Assembly: GCF_000716535.1 (NCBI RefSeq)
Contig: NZ_JNWV01000015.1
Span: 118,262-182,261, forward strand
DNA length: 64,000 bases
Reading direction: 5' to 3'
DNA from: Streptomyces flaveolus
GTDB taxonomy: Bacteria; Actinomycetota; Actinomycetes; Streptomycetales; Streptomycetaceae
Shown piece after piece: positions 8,376 to 16,755 of this stretch (its first letter is position 1; every line of letters begins with the position of its first letter). The notes beneath the pieces were generated by a model that worked only from the letters and a program-made list of their open reading frames with translations, had not been told where the DNA came from and did not search any database. The position numbers and the translations under genes were made by a program.

Positions 8376-9029
8376 ATGGACGTCGACACCATCGTGGCGG
8401 CCCTCGAGGACGCCCGCTTCTTGGCCCGGCAGGACTCCCGGCACGAGGACTTGGCCGACGACGCCGGCGGCCGGGCGGAGCTCGCGGAGTGGGAGCGCCT
8501 TGCCCAGCTACTCGCCGCTGCGGCACCGGGCACCGTCTACGACCCGGACGTCGACGACGTCGTCCAGGCCGAGCTCGCCGCCGACGCCGCGGCCGCCGCT
8601 GCCCGGGAAGCCGAGCTACGCGAAGCCGCCCGGATCGCGGCCCGCGCCGATGAACTCCAGGCGTTGCGCAAGCTCGGCACCCTGGAGCAGACCGAACCGC
8701 GCGACGGCGACGAAGCCGTCCGCGACGAGCTCACCCGGCGAGCCGACGGGTACGTCCAGACCGACGTCGACGCCTGGCTCGCCCACGCCCTGGCCGCGCA
8801 CCGCGGGCACTACCGCGACCCCGTCGCCCGCGAGACCGCCGCCGGCCTTCTCCCGCCGCCGGTCCTCGCGCACGCCGCGCTGCTCGCCGGACTCGCCCGC
8901 CTGGTCCCCGGCGCCGACGTCGACGAGCTGGCGTTCGCGGCCCGGCTCGCCACCACCGAGCCCGAAGCCGCCGGAGCCCTCGCCGCGCTCCTTGCCCGCG
9001 CCACCCCGCCCGCTGATCACCAAGGGTGA
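8376..9029 (+). CDS. Alanine-rich hypothetical protein
   Basis: ATG at 8376 starts MDVDTIVAALEDARFLARQD; 217 residues, extendable to ATG 8301. Alanine- and acid-rich (for example AELAADAAAAAAREAELREA), probably alpha-helical and possibly coiled-coil around residues 60-100. No conserved catalytic motif. Codon use is typical of the host. No strong ribosome site is seen. Function unknown. Confidence 0.5.
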   Translation: MDVDTIVAALEDARFLARQDSRHEDLADDAGGRAELAEWERLAQLLAAAAPGTVYDPDVDDVVQAELAADAAAAAAREAELREAARIAARADELQALRKLGTLEQTEPRDGDEAVRDELTRRADGYVQTDVDAWLAHALAAHRGHYRDPVARETAAGLLPPPVLAHAALLAGLARLVPGADVDELAFAARLATTEPEAAGALAALLARATPPADHQG

Positions 9030-9031
9030 CT

Positions 9032-9160
9032 GTCACGCTGCCACGCCCGTATGTCACGCGGCCTCGTTCCGGCTGTCACGCTGCGGTGTCACGCTGCCAG
9101 TCGGGCCCGGAATCGCGGGGCCGACCCCCGGATCAGCCTCACACCAAACAGCGTGACACC
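9032..9160. repeat. Cluster of GTCACGCTGC-type short repeats
   Basis: GTCACGCTGC occurs at 9032, 9075 and 9088, GTCACGCGGC at 9053, and the inverted form GCGTGACACC at 9151. The first three are spaced 21 and 22 bp apart, about two helical turns. The cluster lies upstream of the toxin-antitoxin-like pair and could be an operator or an iteron-type site. Confidence 0.5.
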
Positions 9161-9276
9161 GCGCCGGGTGTGGATACGGAGCGCAACCGATGCCCAATTC
9201 AGCCGGAGCGGTCCCCGGCCCCATGGCCCGGCGATACCGTGGTGAGCAACGCCAGTTCTGCCCCCTGGAGCCCTTG

Positions 9277-9510
9277 ATGAGCGAACAGCCGGCCCCCGCC
9301 GACACCGCCGCCCGGCAGCTGGAGCCCGCGGCCGCGGACGCGATCCGCGCGTACGCGGCCAAGACCCGCGCGGACGCCGACCGGTTCGCCGCCGTCCTGG
9401 AGGACATCGCCACCAACGGGCTGCCCGACCCCGAGCAGTGCACCCCCTGGGAGGAACTGCGCGAGGCCCACCTCGCCCGCCTCGCCCGGCAGCGCCCGGC
9501 CGTCGCCTGA
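9277..9510 (+). CDS. Putative antitoxin of a toxin-antitoxin pair
   Basis: ATG at 9277 gives a 77-residue, acidic, helical protein (MSEQPAPADTAARQLEPAAA, later EDIATNGLPDPEQCTPWEEL). Its TGA stop overlaps the ATG of the next gene (TGATG), the coupling usual in toxin-antitoxin operons. The call rests mainly on the partner and the layout; no DNA-binding fold is obvious. Confidence 0.5.
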   Translation: MSEQPAPADTAARQLEPAAADAIRAYAAKTRADADRFAAVLEDIATNGLPDPEQCTPWEELREAHLARLARQRPAVA

Positions 9511-9782
9511 TGCCCGCACCGCACGGCCCGCGCCGCGCTCGGATCGCGTTCTCTGACTCTGCCGCCAAGCAGCTGGACGCCATCACCAGCGAAGCCGAGC
9601 TGCACGCCCTGGATCGCGCCCTGGTTGTCATCTCCGTCGACCCCGAGGCTGGCGAACCGCTCCCCGGCGACAGCAGCGGGCCGCGGCTGCGCCACTACGT
9701 CGACGACGTCGAACGCGTCCGTCTCGTGTACTGGGTGACCGCGTTGAAGACTGTGGTGGTCGTGGCCTTCATTGAGGTGTAG
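9510..9782 (+). CDS. RelE/ParE-like putative toxin
   Basis: ATG at 9510 overlaps the antitoxin stop; 90 residues. The pattern fits the RelE/ParE fold: an N-terminal helix (SAAKQLDAITSEAELHALDRA), then LVVISVDPEAGEPLP, RLRHYVDDVERVRLVYWV and a C-terminal strand TVVVVAFIEV. RelE-type proteins usually cleave ribosome-bound mRNA; ParE-type inhibit gyrase. I cannot tell which applies. A degraded paralogue lies at 10373. Confidence 0.6.
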   Translation: MPAPHGPRRARIAFSDSAAKQLDAITSEAELHALDRALVVISVDPEAGEPLPGDSSGPRLRHYVDDVERVRLVYWVTALKTVVVVAFIEV

Positions 9783-9947
9783 CAGCCCCCGCTGCTCCTG
9801 GTGCTGCTCGTGCTGCTTGGGTGCTGCACGGTAGCTCCGGATGCAACGCAGCATTCGCACGGTCCGGTCAGCACACGGAGCTGCCCGTGCAGCAAGGCCG
9901 GCCTCGGGGTAGCAGCGGGCGCTGCTACTGCTCGCTGCACCGGGCCG

Positions 9948-10069
9948 CGGGTTGTTCTGGAGGACCAGAACAACCCGGTTCACCTGGGGCTATCGGTTGC
10001 TCGGCTCGGCGGCGGCTGTTGCTGCATGGGCCGCCCGCTGTTTGTTCTGCTGCTCTAGAACAACCCGGT
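9948..10069. repeat. Strong palindrome and 14-bp direct repeat
   Basis: CGGGTTGTTCTGG (9948-9960) and CCAGAACAACCCG (9965-9977) form a perfect 13-bp inverted repeat with a 4-nt spacer. AGAACAACCCGGTT at 9967-9980 recurs exactly at 10056-10069, where TTGTTCT (10042-10048) faces AGAACAA. The stretch before it (9783-9945) is dense in GCTGC/GCAGC and could form several hairpins. No gene is convincing between 9783 and 10190. Confidence 0.7.
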
Positions 10070-10191
10070 TTGCCAGTGCTACCGGCTTGATCGCGGGCGG
10101 GAACGAAGAAGGCGCTGCATCGGGGTGCAGTGCCTTGGTGTCTTCGCGGGCCAGAAGGCCGCTGGAGGGCCGGTGAGCCCTCGGTGGGTGT

Positions 10192-10350
10192 TCAGCCGGT
10201 GGCGGCCAGGTTGGCTGTCTGGGCGGCGAACCGGGCCCGTCGCTGCTCGGTGAAGCGTTCTGGTTCGGCGGCTCGGATCTCCGGGACCGGCATGACGGAG
10301 AAGGAGACCGCGCCGCCGGCGAGCAGCCCCCGTGCCGCCTGAGCACGCAC
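10192..10350 (-). CDS. Possible small protein (52 aa)
   Basis: A frame from GTG 10350 to TGA 10192 reads naturally: VRAQAARGLLAGGAVSF, then VMPVPEIRAAEPERFTEQRR and AAQTANLAATG. There is no ribosome site I would rely on, and the piece may be the C-terminal remnant of a longer gene. It faces the toxin-like remnant that begins at 10373. No function can be given. Confidence 0.3.
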   Translation of the reverse strand: MRAQAARGLLAGGAVSFSVMPVPEIRAAEPERFTEQRRARFAAQTANLAATG

Positions 10351-10372
10351 CGCGCCGCTCCAGGTCGTCCTG

Positions 10373-10576
10373 GTGGAGCCCGCGCTGAGCCAGCTGGGGA
10401 AGCTGACAGCGGCCGAGACGCATCGCCTGGAGTGCGTGATCGTCGCGATCAGCGTTAACCCAGAGCTGGGAACCCTGGTGCCGGGGAGCCTGCTGCGCGA
10501 CTACACGGACGACCTCGACGGGGTCCGGGTGATCTATTACGTCACTGCTCTACAGACCATCACGATCGTCGCGTAG
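10373..10576 (+). pseudogene. Degraded paralogue of the RelE/ParE-like toxin
   Basis: About 67 residues align with the toxin ending at 9782: VIVAISVNPELGTLVPG, LLRDYTDDLDGVRVIYYVTA and LQTITIVA correspond to VISVDPEAGEPLPG, RHYVDDVERVRLVYWVTA and LKTVVVVA. A TAG (10574-10576) replaces the next residue and is followed in frame by VEA-stop, so the last four residues are lost. No antitoxin-like gene precedes it on the same strand. It looks like a duplicated and decayed copy. Confidence 0.55.
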
Positions 10577-10921
10577 GTCGAGGCATAGCGGCTCTCGCCC
10601 TCCTGATCACCCGCGCAGCGTCCCGGACCAACCGGTGATGAGGACGCTGCTGCGCGCAGCTTGGTGCGGCACGATGATGGTCGCGGTCCCTCTGATGATG
10701 GCGCCGCGCGGTGCTCAGCTGCGCCTTGCAGGAGTAGCAGGGTGATCGCAGAAGTCCCGGAGAGCGTTGACACTCAGGTGCAGGCGGCCAGAGGCTGGCT
10801 GGCTCCCGAGCATGGCCGTCCGAACCAGCCGGTTCCTCCTCGCGCTGACCCGGCGATCTCTTGATGTACGCAGGGGCTGCATCAGAGCCGCCATCGCGGA
10901 AAGCCACGAAGCACAACGACC

Positions 10922-10956
10922 CGACTCGGGAGTCGGGTCGCTTAGCTTATAGCTAA
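10922..10956. repeat. Right-hand copy of the two repeat motifs flanking the winged-helix operon
   Basis: CGACTCGGGAGTCGGG (10922-10937), itself a palindrome, is followed by the palindrome TTAGCTTATAGCTAA (10942-10956). Both motif types recur on the other side of the operon at 11893-12016. Downstream of the last gene it could also act as a terminator. Confidence 0.65.
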
Positions 10957-10960
10957 CAGC

Positions 10961-11281
10961 TCAGCTGCCGACTGCGTGAAGGTGCCGGCCGCCGACATCG
11001 CCTATCTTGTTCGGGCTCAGCCGGTACACCTTCACGGTGCCGATGCTGCCTCGCTCCTCCAGCCAGCCCTCCTCGACCAGTTCACGTCTGGTCCGGGAAA
11101 AGACCGGCGGCTTCATGCCAGCGATCTCGGCCAGCTGCGTCGCGCGGGTCATGACCGTGCCGTCAGGGTTCTGTTCGGACGACGCATACAGCATGACCAC
11201 GATCCGTTGGTTCGGCGTCAGGACGCCGCCCGTCATCCTGAGCAGCCGCTGCACGTCGTCGCCGCTGTTGATCCTGGTCAT
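10961..11281 (-). CDS. Winged-helix DNA-binding protein, second gene of a RepL-like operon
   Basis: ATG at 11281 overlaps the stop of the upstream gene (ATGA); 106 residues. The fold pattern is a winged helix: GGVLTPNQRIVVMLYASSEQ, then TVMTRATQLAEIAGMKPPVF with SRTRRELVEEGWLEERGS as recognition helix and wing, and VKVYRLSPNK. It resembles the product of the upstream gene. Because both genes are flanked by phased repeats, a role in replication control or autoregulation of a plasmid-like module is plausible. No activity can be shown. Confidence 0.6.
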   Translation of the reverse strand: MTRINSGDDVQRLLRMTGGVLTPNQRIVVMLYASSEQNPDGTVMTRATQLAEIAGMKPPVFSRTRRELVEEGWLEERGSIGTVKVYRLSPNKIGDVGGRHLHAVGS

Positions 11282-11763
11282 GCCTCGTCGCCCTTCTTGG
11301 TCTTCCGCCGGTGGTCTCGTGGCTGTCGCACCGTCGTCTCCGGCGGGTTCCAGTCCTTCACAGCCTCGCGGTGTGCGAAACCGCTGCCGATGAACGCCAG
11401 ATACGGCGTGCACCGGTAGAACGTCGTGCGGCCGAGACCACCTGCTTCAACAAGCAGCCGGGCTGCCTTCAGCACCTTCACAGTACGGGTAAGCGTGTCC
11501 GGGCTCATCCCGAGTTCCCTCGCGATGTCGGCGCCCGTCATCATGACCGCGCCTTGGCTCTGCTCGGTGGCGAACCAGTACCAGACCAACACGCGGAACT
11601 CTCGGTCGGTCAGGCCGGAGGTCGCCGAGGCTAGTTCGCGTCCCCTGCGGATGCCCACGTTGATGTGCGGCCCGTCGAACGCATAAGGAGCCTGGGGCAC
11701 CTCTTCCAGCTCGCCGGTGAGCCGGTCAAGGTACGTGAGCACCTTTCGGGCTGGCTGCCCCAT
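11278..11763 (-). CDS. RepL-like winged-helix protein, candidate replication initiator
   Basis: ATG at 11763 has GGAGGGG about 6 bases upstream; 161 residues (an upstream start at 11838 is possible). Visible: SGLTDREFRVLVWYWFATEQ, GAVMMTGADIARELGMSPDT, LTRTVKVLKAARLLVEAGGL, then TTFYRCTPYLAFIGSG. This order, a winged helix followed by an aromatic stretch before FIGSG, recalls plasmid RepL proteins, but similarity to MarR-like regulators is also strong. The tail is basic (RDHRRKTKKGDEA). Five iteron-like repeats at 21-22 bp spacing lie just upstream. Confidence 0.55.
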   Translation of the reverse strand: MGQPARKVLTYLDRLTGELEEVPQAPYAFDGPHINVGIRRGRELASATSGLTDREFRVLVWYWFATEQSQGAVMMTGADIARELGMSPDTLTRTVKVLKAARLLVEAGGLGRTTFYRCTPYLAFIGSGFAHREAVKDWNPPETTVRQPRDHRRKTKKGDEA

Positions 11764-11892
11764 GCGATCCCCTCCGAGACGTGACCAGAACGGCAACTGA
11801 TCCGACGGACGTGCAGGATCACTTACCACATAGAACATTACCGGATTGCTAAGTGATGCCGCTGTGAAGACGGTTCGATGAGCGTGTCGCTC

Positions 11893-12016
11893 ATTAGCTC
11901 ATAGCTAAGCAACACGACTCTGCAGTCGGGACAACCCGATCCCTGAGTCGCATCATCCCGACTCCCCAGTCGGGAAACCCGCCTCCCCAATCGGGTATGC
12001 CGATCCCCAAGTCGCA
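11893..12016. repeat. Iteron-like array of five units, plus a TTAGCT palindrome
   Basis: TTAGCTCATAGCTAA is at 11894-11908. It is followed by CGACTCTGCAGTCGGG (11915), CGATCCCTGAGTCG (11937), CGACTCCCCAGTCGGG (11959), CGCCTCCCCAATCGGG (11980) and CGATCCCCAAGTCGCA (12001). The starts are 22, 22, 21 and 21 bp apart. The approximate consensus is CGAYCCCCAGTCGGG. The array sits upstream of the RepL-like gene, as plasmid iterons or an operator array would. Confidence 0.72.
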
Positions 12017-13142
12017 TCACATCCCACGTTTCCGCAGGTCAAACGCCTCCGGGGGCTACGCGCTCTTACTGCAAGGGAAGGAAGTCTGACCCTCGCAAGC
12101 TCCGTACGGGCTACCCTGCGGGCCGTCGGCTCCGCCGCCGGTCCTCGGGCGTAAGTTCAGCCGGCCATCTGTCAGGTACAGGCCTCAGTCACCAAGGAGT
12201 CAGCAACATGTAAGCGTGGCTGATCGGAGTGAGTGGCTGATGAGGCATACGCGGACGTAATCGGGCGCCGCATCCATCGTCGTGGCGTGCTGTCTGTGGC
12301 TGATGCTGAAGGGGGTGTACGAGTTTCAAGGTCACTGAACTGATTGGCAGGCCGATGGACAGCCTGCTGATCGACATCATCGAGTGGACGAGGTGCGAAA
12401 GCGATGCTGGCGTTGTGCCGTCCACTGGGCTCAGCCACTGTGTACCGGTGGCAGCGGTGATGTACGCACCTTGCCTTGGCAACCCGGCCTACCTGGGCTG
12501 GGCCGGTACTCGGGTCCCCCATTGCGCGGATGGTTACCGGATTCAGACCGTGCTCGCGGACTACCTCCTGGATCAGGTTGAGGACAGCTGTCCTACTCAC
12601 GCAGCGCCAGCTGGGTCGTGGGCGCCCCCCGGACGAGCTGAGACCGGGTGGGCGGGCGGTCCGGGTGGTGAACGGCCTCGAGAGTGACGACGTCGTTCAT
12701 GCTGGTGAAGTAGAGGTCACGCTTGCCCTCGTCGATGGCCTGCCGGCAGTTTGTGCCGATCCGTCGGCCCTGTGTCGGCAGCGTCGGCCGCTGCCGGGCC
12801 ACGTGGGGATCGGGCACCGGGAAGTAGGCGCCGAGCCGCTGTGCGGCCGTGCGCAGGCCCAGGCAGTGCGGGCGTATGACGCGGGCCGCATAGCCGCGGT
12901 CGGTGAAGGCCCTGTCGTCCTGGAGGGCGGTCATGATGTGCAGGACTTCACCGGTCATCTTGACCAGCAGTTCTCTCCCACCGAGACGTAGCCAGGCGTC
13001 CGTCTGGAGGGCGAGCACCTCCTCGGCGGGCCTGGTGGCCTGTGCGGGATCAGGTCCTGGCGGGTCAGCGACGTAGTACGCGCGCCGGAGTGTCCGCCGG
13101 TGCCCAGGGGGAGGCTCGCGGCAGTGATCAGGGTGAGCGCGG
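12017..13142. other. Remnant region without a recognisable gene
   Basis: Several frames are open on both strands because of the base composition. The best is 12593-13018 on the minus strand (HIMTALQDDRAFTDRGYAAR and TNCRQAIDEGKRDLYFTS read fairly naturally), but I cannot assign it. GC is locally lower near 12180-12450, suggesting foreign or decayed DNA. It adjoins an ISL3 transposase fragment. Confidence 0.35.
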
Positions 13143-13610
13143 TCACCGACGTCCGGAGCGCGGTCGGCGCCTCAACCGGCTTACCGTGGTGGCGACCACG
13201 GCCGTGAACACGGAGAGTGCCGCGAGGGTCGAGCGCAGTCGTTCCGTGCGCTGACCATGCCTGCGGGTCAGGCCGGATATCTGCTCCACGAAGGTCCGGC
13301 GCCGACACAAGGTCGTCCGGCACCGGAACCGCCGGACGCGAAGCTGCAGCACGACCCTCTGCCCGGCGCTGGGCACGTCGGCAGAAAACCGCAGGTAGGA
13401 ACTGTGAACGTGGGTCGACCAGGTCCCGCATTCCGGGCAGGCGGCGCCAATCGTGGTGCACTTCGCGTCAACACGCACCATCGCGATGCTCACGTCCACC
13501 GACAGCACCGCGACGTTCGCGATCGACGGGAACAACAGCTCCTTCAGTCGGAGCACGACCTCTTCCAACAGCCCGGCACTTTCAGCCCAACTGCCCTGAC
13601 CATGGCTCAT
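13143..13610 (-). pseudogene. N-terminal fragment of an ISL3-family transposase
   Basis: ATG at 13610. Recognisable: LLFPSIANVAVLSVDVSIAM, a zinc-knuckle start CPECGTWSTHVHSSYLR, then VVLQLRVRRFRCRTTLCRRR and FVEQISGLTRRHGQRTERLR. These match the DNA-binding N-terminus of ISL3 transposases. The frame degenerates after STLAALSVF and the catalytic DDE domain is absent, so only about 130 of some 400-500 residues remain. It is inactive. Confidence 0.65.
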
Positions 13611-14154
13611 TTTTGGGCGACTTCGAGCGCTGGCCGGCGACGCTCAGCCGTCACTCACCGTGGCCAACGGAAGCTGTGCCAGAACCGCAACTCGTGAACA
13701 AAGCCAGCGGTGACAGGGACGACGATCCGTTCGACGACATCGACGAGCAGGGTGCCTGTGGACAGATTCCGCGCACCGACGGTGAGCGAACTCGCCAGGT
13801 CGGCGCTCGTGTTGCCCCTTGTCCAGTTCCGCTACCTGCGGCATTCCGCCCATTTGGGCAGGGGAGAAATCTCCGTCCCGCCACGCTGTGCGACGCCCGG
13901 GGAAAGCCGCTGCCGCCCGGGGTGCGCCGCTGGGAGACTGCGGGGATGACAACGCAGCGGCTGCCGTTCCCGGTCCCGGACGAACGCGCCCACCTCTTCG
14001 CCGACAAGGTCAGGATGACTCCGGTTTCCGCGTTGGCGACCCGGATCGCTGCGCTTCGTCCGGTGCCGGAGCTTGTGCCCGTGACGATCGCGACCTTCCT
14101 GGTGTTCTTCCTGGGATGCGGTCGTGCGTGGGTTGTGTCACTGCGCGGGCTGCG
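13611..14154. other. Intergenic stretch, no supported gene
   Basis: Frames are open on both strands but show no family signature, ribosome site or coherent codon bias. It separates the ISL3 remnant from the hydrolase gene that ends at 14155. Confidence 0.35.
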
Positions 14155-15123
14155 CTATGCAGCGGAGTTCGGGGGCAGGATTCGGGCGAGCCAGTCTGTG
14201 CGTGCCCGGCGGGCTGTGGCCGAGATGTGGGCTTGCGGGTACAGGGCGTCGAATCCGTGGAAGCCGCCTGCCCAGACATGGAGTTCGGCCTGGCCGCCGG
14301 CCGCCCAGATGCGGGTGGCGTAGTCGGTGTCCTCGTCGCGGAAGACTTCGGCGGAGCCGGTGTCGATGTAGGTGGTCGGCAGGTCCGCGAGGTCGTCGGC
14401 CAGGGCGGGTGAGACGTATGCGGGTACCTCGTCGTTGGTGAGGTCGCCGAGGAGGCAGCGCCATCCGAATCCGTTCATCTCGCGGGTCCAGACGCCGGGC
14501 CCGTTCGAGTACTGGAGGCTGGAGGTGGTGGTATTGCGGTGGTCGAGCATGGGGCCGATCAGGACTTGGGCGACGATCGTCGGGGTGCCGAGGTCGCGGG
14601 CCAGCAGGGTGACGCCGGCGGCGAGGCCGCCGCCCGCGCTGGCGCCTGCGACGATGATCCGGGCGGGGTCGATGCCCAGTTCGGCGGCGTGGTCGGCGAT
14701 CCAGAGCAGTCCCTGGTAGCAGTCGTCGACCGGGATGGTGCCGGTGGACTCGGGCGCGAGCCGGTAGTCGACGGAGACGACGACGGCGCCGAGTTCGTCG
14801 AGCCACTCCAGCGGGATGTCGATCTGTGAGAAGCGGTCGCCCATGACCATCCCGCCGCCGTGCATCCAGTAGACGCAGGGTGCGGCAGCGGTGCGATCGC
14901 TGTTCGCGGGGCTGAAGACGGACAACGGGATCGGGGTGCCGTCCGGACTCGCAACGGTGACCTCGCGCCGGTCGATAGCGCGACCTTCGAGGAGGGGTTC
15001 GACGGGCATCGAGGAGAAGGGGCGTACCTGCGCCAGCACTTCAGGGCTGAGCTGGGACATGAGGGGCATGTCGGCCAGCAGTTCACGCAGTTCGGGGTCC
15101 AGATCGGGTCGTGCCGTGGTCAT
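14155..15123 (-). CDS. Alpha/beta hydrolase of the hormone-sensitive lipase/acetylesterase type
   Basis: 322 residues from ATG 15123. Oxyanion-hole motif HGGGMVMGD (about residue 90), nucleophile elbow GASAGGGLAAG (Ser in GxSxG), and late acid and histidine candidates in YIDTGSAEVFRDED and GGFHGFDALYPQAH. Proteins of this type hydrolyse short-chain esters or lactones in the cytoplasm; the substrate is unknown. It lies about 100 bases downstream of an ABM-domain gene on the same strand and is probably co-transcribed with it. The divergent AraC regulator is a likely controller. Confidence 0.8.
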   Translation of the reverse strand: MTTARPDLDPELRELLADMPLMSQLSPEVLAQVRPFSSMPVEPLLEGRAIDRREVTVASPDGTPIPLSVFSPANSDRTAAAPCVYWMHGGGMVMGDRFSQIDIPLEWLDELGAVVVSVDYRLAPESTGTIPVDDCYQGLLWIADHAAELGIDPARIIVAGASAGGGLAAGVTLLARDLGTPTIVAQVLIGPMLDHRNTTTSSLQYSNGPGVWTREMNGFGWRCLLGDLTNDEVPAYVSPALADDLADLPTTYIDTGSAEVFRDEDTDYATRIWAAGGQAELHVWAGGFHGFDALYPQAHISATARRARTDWLARILPPNSAA

Positions 15124-15224
15124 GATCGTTGCCTCTCGTGGGTGGTGGCGGGACGGTCGGGCGAGGACGGGGGCCACCTCGGTGGGCACCGAGGCGACAG
15201 AGGAGGTGTGGGGTGTTCGGCGGG

Positions 15225-15542
15225 TCAGAGGGCGGATTTGCCGCGGACCGGAACGTAGTCGGTGTACACGGAGTCCTTGGCGAGCAGCGGGTCGATCTGC
15301 GCCACGATGGCCTGTGCGGTCTTGCCGGCGAAGACGCGGTGGTGGTCCTCCTCGCTGGTCCAGCCTTCGGTGACGTGGACGACGTCGGGGTCGGACGCGG
15401 AGCGGGAGACGAGGTAGACGAGGCAGTAGTCGCTCGCGCCGGGGCTGCCCTCGTCCAGTCCGGTCAGCAGCAGGTCGACGAGCTGGTCGCCCATACCGGG
15501 CCTGGCGGTCAGGGCGGCGCTGAAGCCGTAGTCGGCAATCAT
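15225..15542 (-). CDS. ABM-domain (antibiotic biosynthesis monooxygenase-like) protein
   Basis: ATG at 15542, 105 residues, with GAAGAGAAAG upstream. The dimeric ferredoxin-like ABM fold is suggested by an early strand (YGFSAALTARPGMGDQLVDL), DYCLVYLVSRSASDPDVVHV, EGWTSEEDHHRVFAGKTAQA and a C-terminal VYTDYVPVRGK. Members include small oxygenases and detoxifying or dimeric accessory proteins. First gene of a two-gene unit with the hydrolase; divergent from the AraC regulator. Confidence 0.75.
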   Translation of the reverse strand: MIADYGFSAALTARPGMGDQLVDLLLTGLDEGSPGASDYCLVYLVSRSASDPDVVHVTEGWTSEEDHHRVFAGKTAQAIVAQIDPLLAKDSVYTDYVPVRGKSAL

Positions 15543-15691
15543 GGATTCTTTCTCTTCCTCGTCTGTGATGGAGTGCGGTGATTCCATTCAACCGAGGTGG
15601 CCTGTGGAAACGTTAGACCGATACTCGCTCGCACTTGCACGATCCTCGTGGTCATGGGAGCCACAGCGCGGAATAGTGCTGCAATGGACGC

Positions 15692-16597
15692 ATGCACCTC
15701 GAAGAACTCCGCACCCTGCTGGCCCGCCATGCGCGGCCCGACTGGACTACCTCCATCGACGGCGTCCTCATCTCCACAGTCGACCGCCCTGATCCGCCGG
15801 CGCCTTCGATGTCCGGCACGCTCCTGGCGGTCATCGCCCAGGGCGCCAAACGCCTCGCCCTGGGCAAGAGGGTGTTCGAGTACGGACCCGGGCAGTACCT
15901 GATCGCATCCGTCGATCTGCCTGTCACAGGACAGTTCACCCAGGCCGCCCCCAAGCAGCCGGCACTGGGGTTCGGTCTCGTCCTGGAACCGTCCGCCGTT
16001 GCCGAGCTGCTGCTTGAGGCCGGGCCCGGAGACGCCCCCCGGAGCAGCGGGGGCGCGCCGCCGGGGATCGCCGTCAGTGACGCTCCGGCCGTGCTGCTGG
16101 ACGCGGTGGTCCGGCTGTTGCGCCTGCTCGACGAGCCCCGCGACCGGGCCGTACTGGCCCCGCTGGTCAAGCGCGAGATCCTGTGGCGTCTGATCACCGG
16201 CGAGCAGGGTGCGACGGTTCGCCAGCTCGGCCTGGCCGACAGCAGCCTCAGCCACATCTCGCGGGCCGTGCGCTGGATCCGCGAGCACTACGCGCAGCCC
16301 TTCCGGGTCGAGGACGTGGCGCGACAGTCCGGCATGGGCATCTCCGCCTTCTACCGCAACTTCCAAGCGGTAACCGCGATGAGCCCCATCCAGTTCCAGA
16401 AGCAGATCCGGCTCCAGGAGGCCCGGCTGCTGCTCGCCACCCACCGCGGAGACGTCACCGGAGTCGGCCACCGCGTCGGCTACGACAACCCGTCACAGTT
16501 CAGCCGGGAGTACCGCCGCCAATTCGGCGCGCCCCCCAGCCAGGACGCCGTCCGCCTGCGTCAGGCCGTGCGTGCGCCAGCAGGTCTCCTGCCCTGA
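15692..16597 (+). CDS. AraC-family transcriptional regulator
   Basis: 301 residues from ATG 15692. N-terminal AraC_N-type sensor (TLLAVIAQGAKRLALGKRVF, then QYLIASVDLPVTGQFTQA). C-terminal double helix-turn-helix with SHISRAVRWIREHYAQPFRV, VEDVARQSGMGISAFYRNFQ, ARLLLATHRGDVTGVGHRVG and YDNPSQFSREYRRQFG. It is divergent from the ABM/hydrolase genes and followed by an SDR gene; control of either is likely. The effector is unknown. Confidence 0.85.
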   Translation: MHLEELRTLLARHARPDWTTSIDGVLISTVDRPDPPAPSMSGTLLAVIAQGAKRLALGKRVFEYGPGQYLIASVDLPVTGQFTQAAPKQPALGFGLVLEPSAVAELLLEAGPGDAPRSSGGAPPGIAVSDAPAVLLDAVVRLLRLLDEPRDRAVLAPLVKREILWRLITGEQGATVRQLGLADSSLSHISRAVRWIREHYAQPFRVEDVARQSGMGISAFYRNFQAVTAMSPIQFQKQIRLQEARLLLATHRGDVTGVGHRVGYDNPSQFSREYRRQFGAPPSQDAVRLRQAVRAPAGLLP

Positions 16598-16755
16598 GCT
16601 GGATGGGATTACTGGAGGATCATGCAAGGAGTAGGGAGGATAGTTCTACTGCCTCCGCAGGTCAGAGCGATTCAATGGGATCACCGGTTCTCCCGGGGAG
16701 CAGGAAAATGCCTGCCCACCCGTACGGATCCCACCACATCGCAAAGGGGCACAAC

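Noticed and set aside
9783..10110. Telomere of a linear replicon
   Set aside because: The palindromes do not match the known Streptomyces telomere consensus as I remember it, and genes continue on both sides, so it is not an actual end.
12593..13018. Open frame on the minus strand with fairly natural composition
   Set aside because: No family, ribosome site or supporting context; overlapping frames are equally open. Mentioned only within the region entry.
12955..13461. Possible continuation of the ISL3 transposase in another frame
   Set aside because: Only vague resemblance to the middle of ISL3 transposases; not enough to extend the pseudogene.
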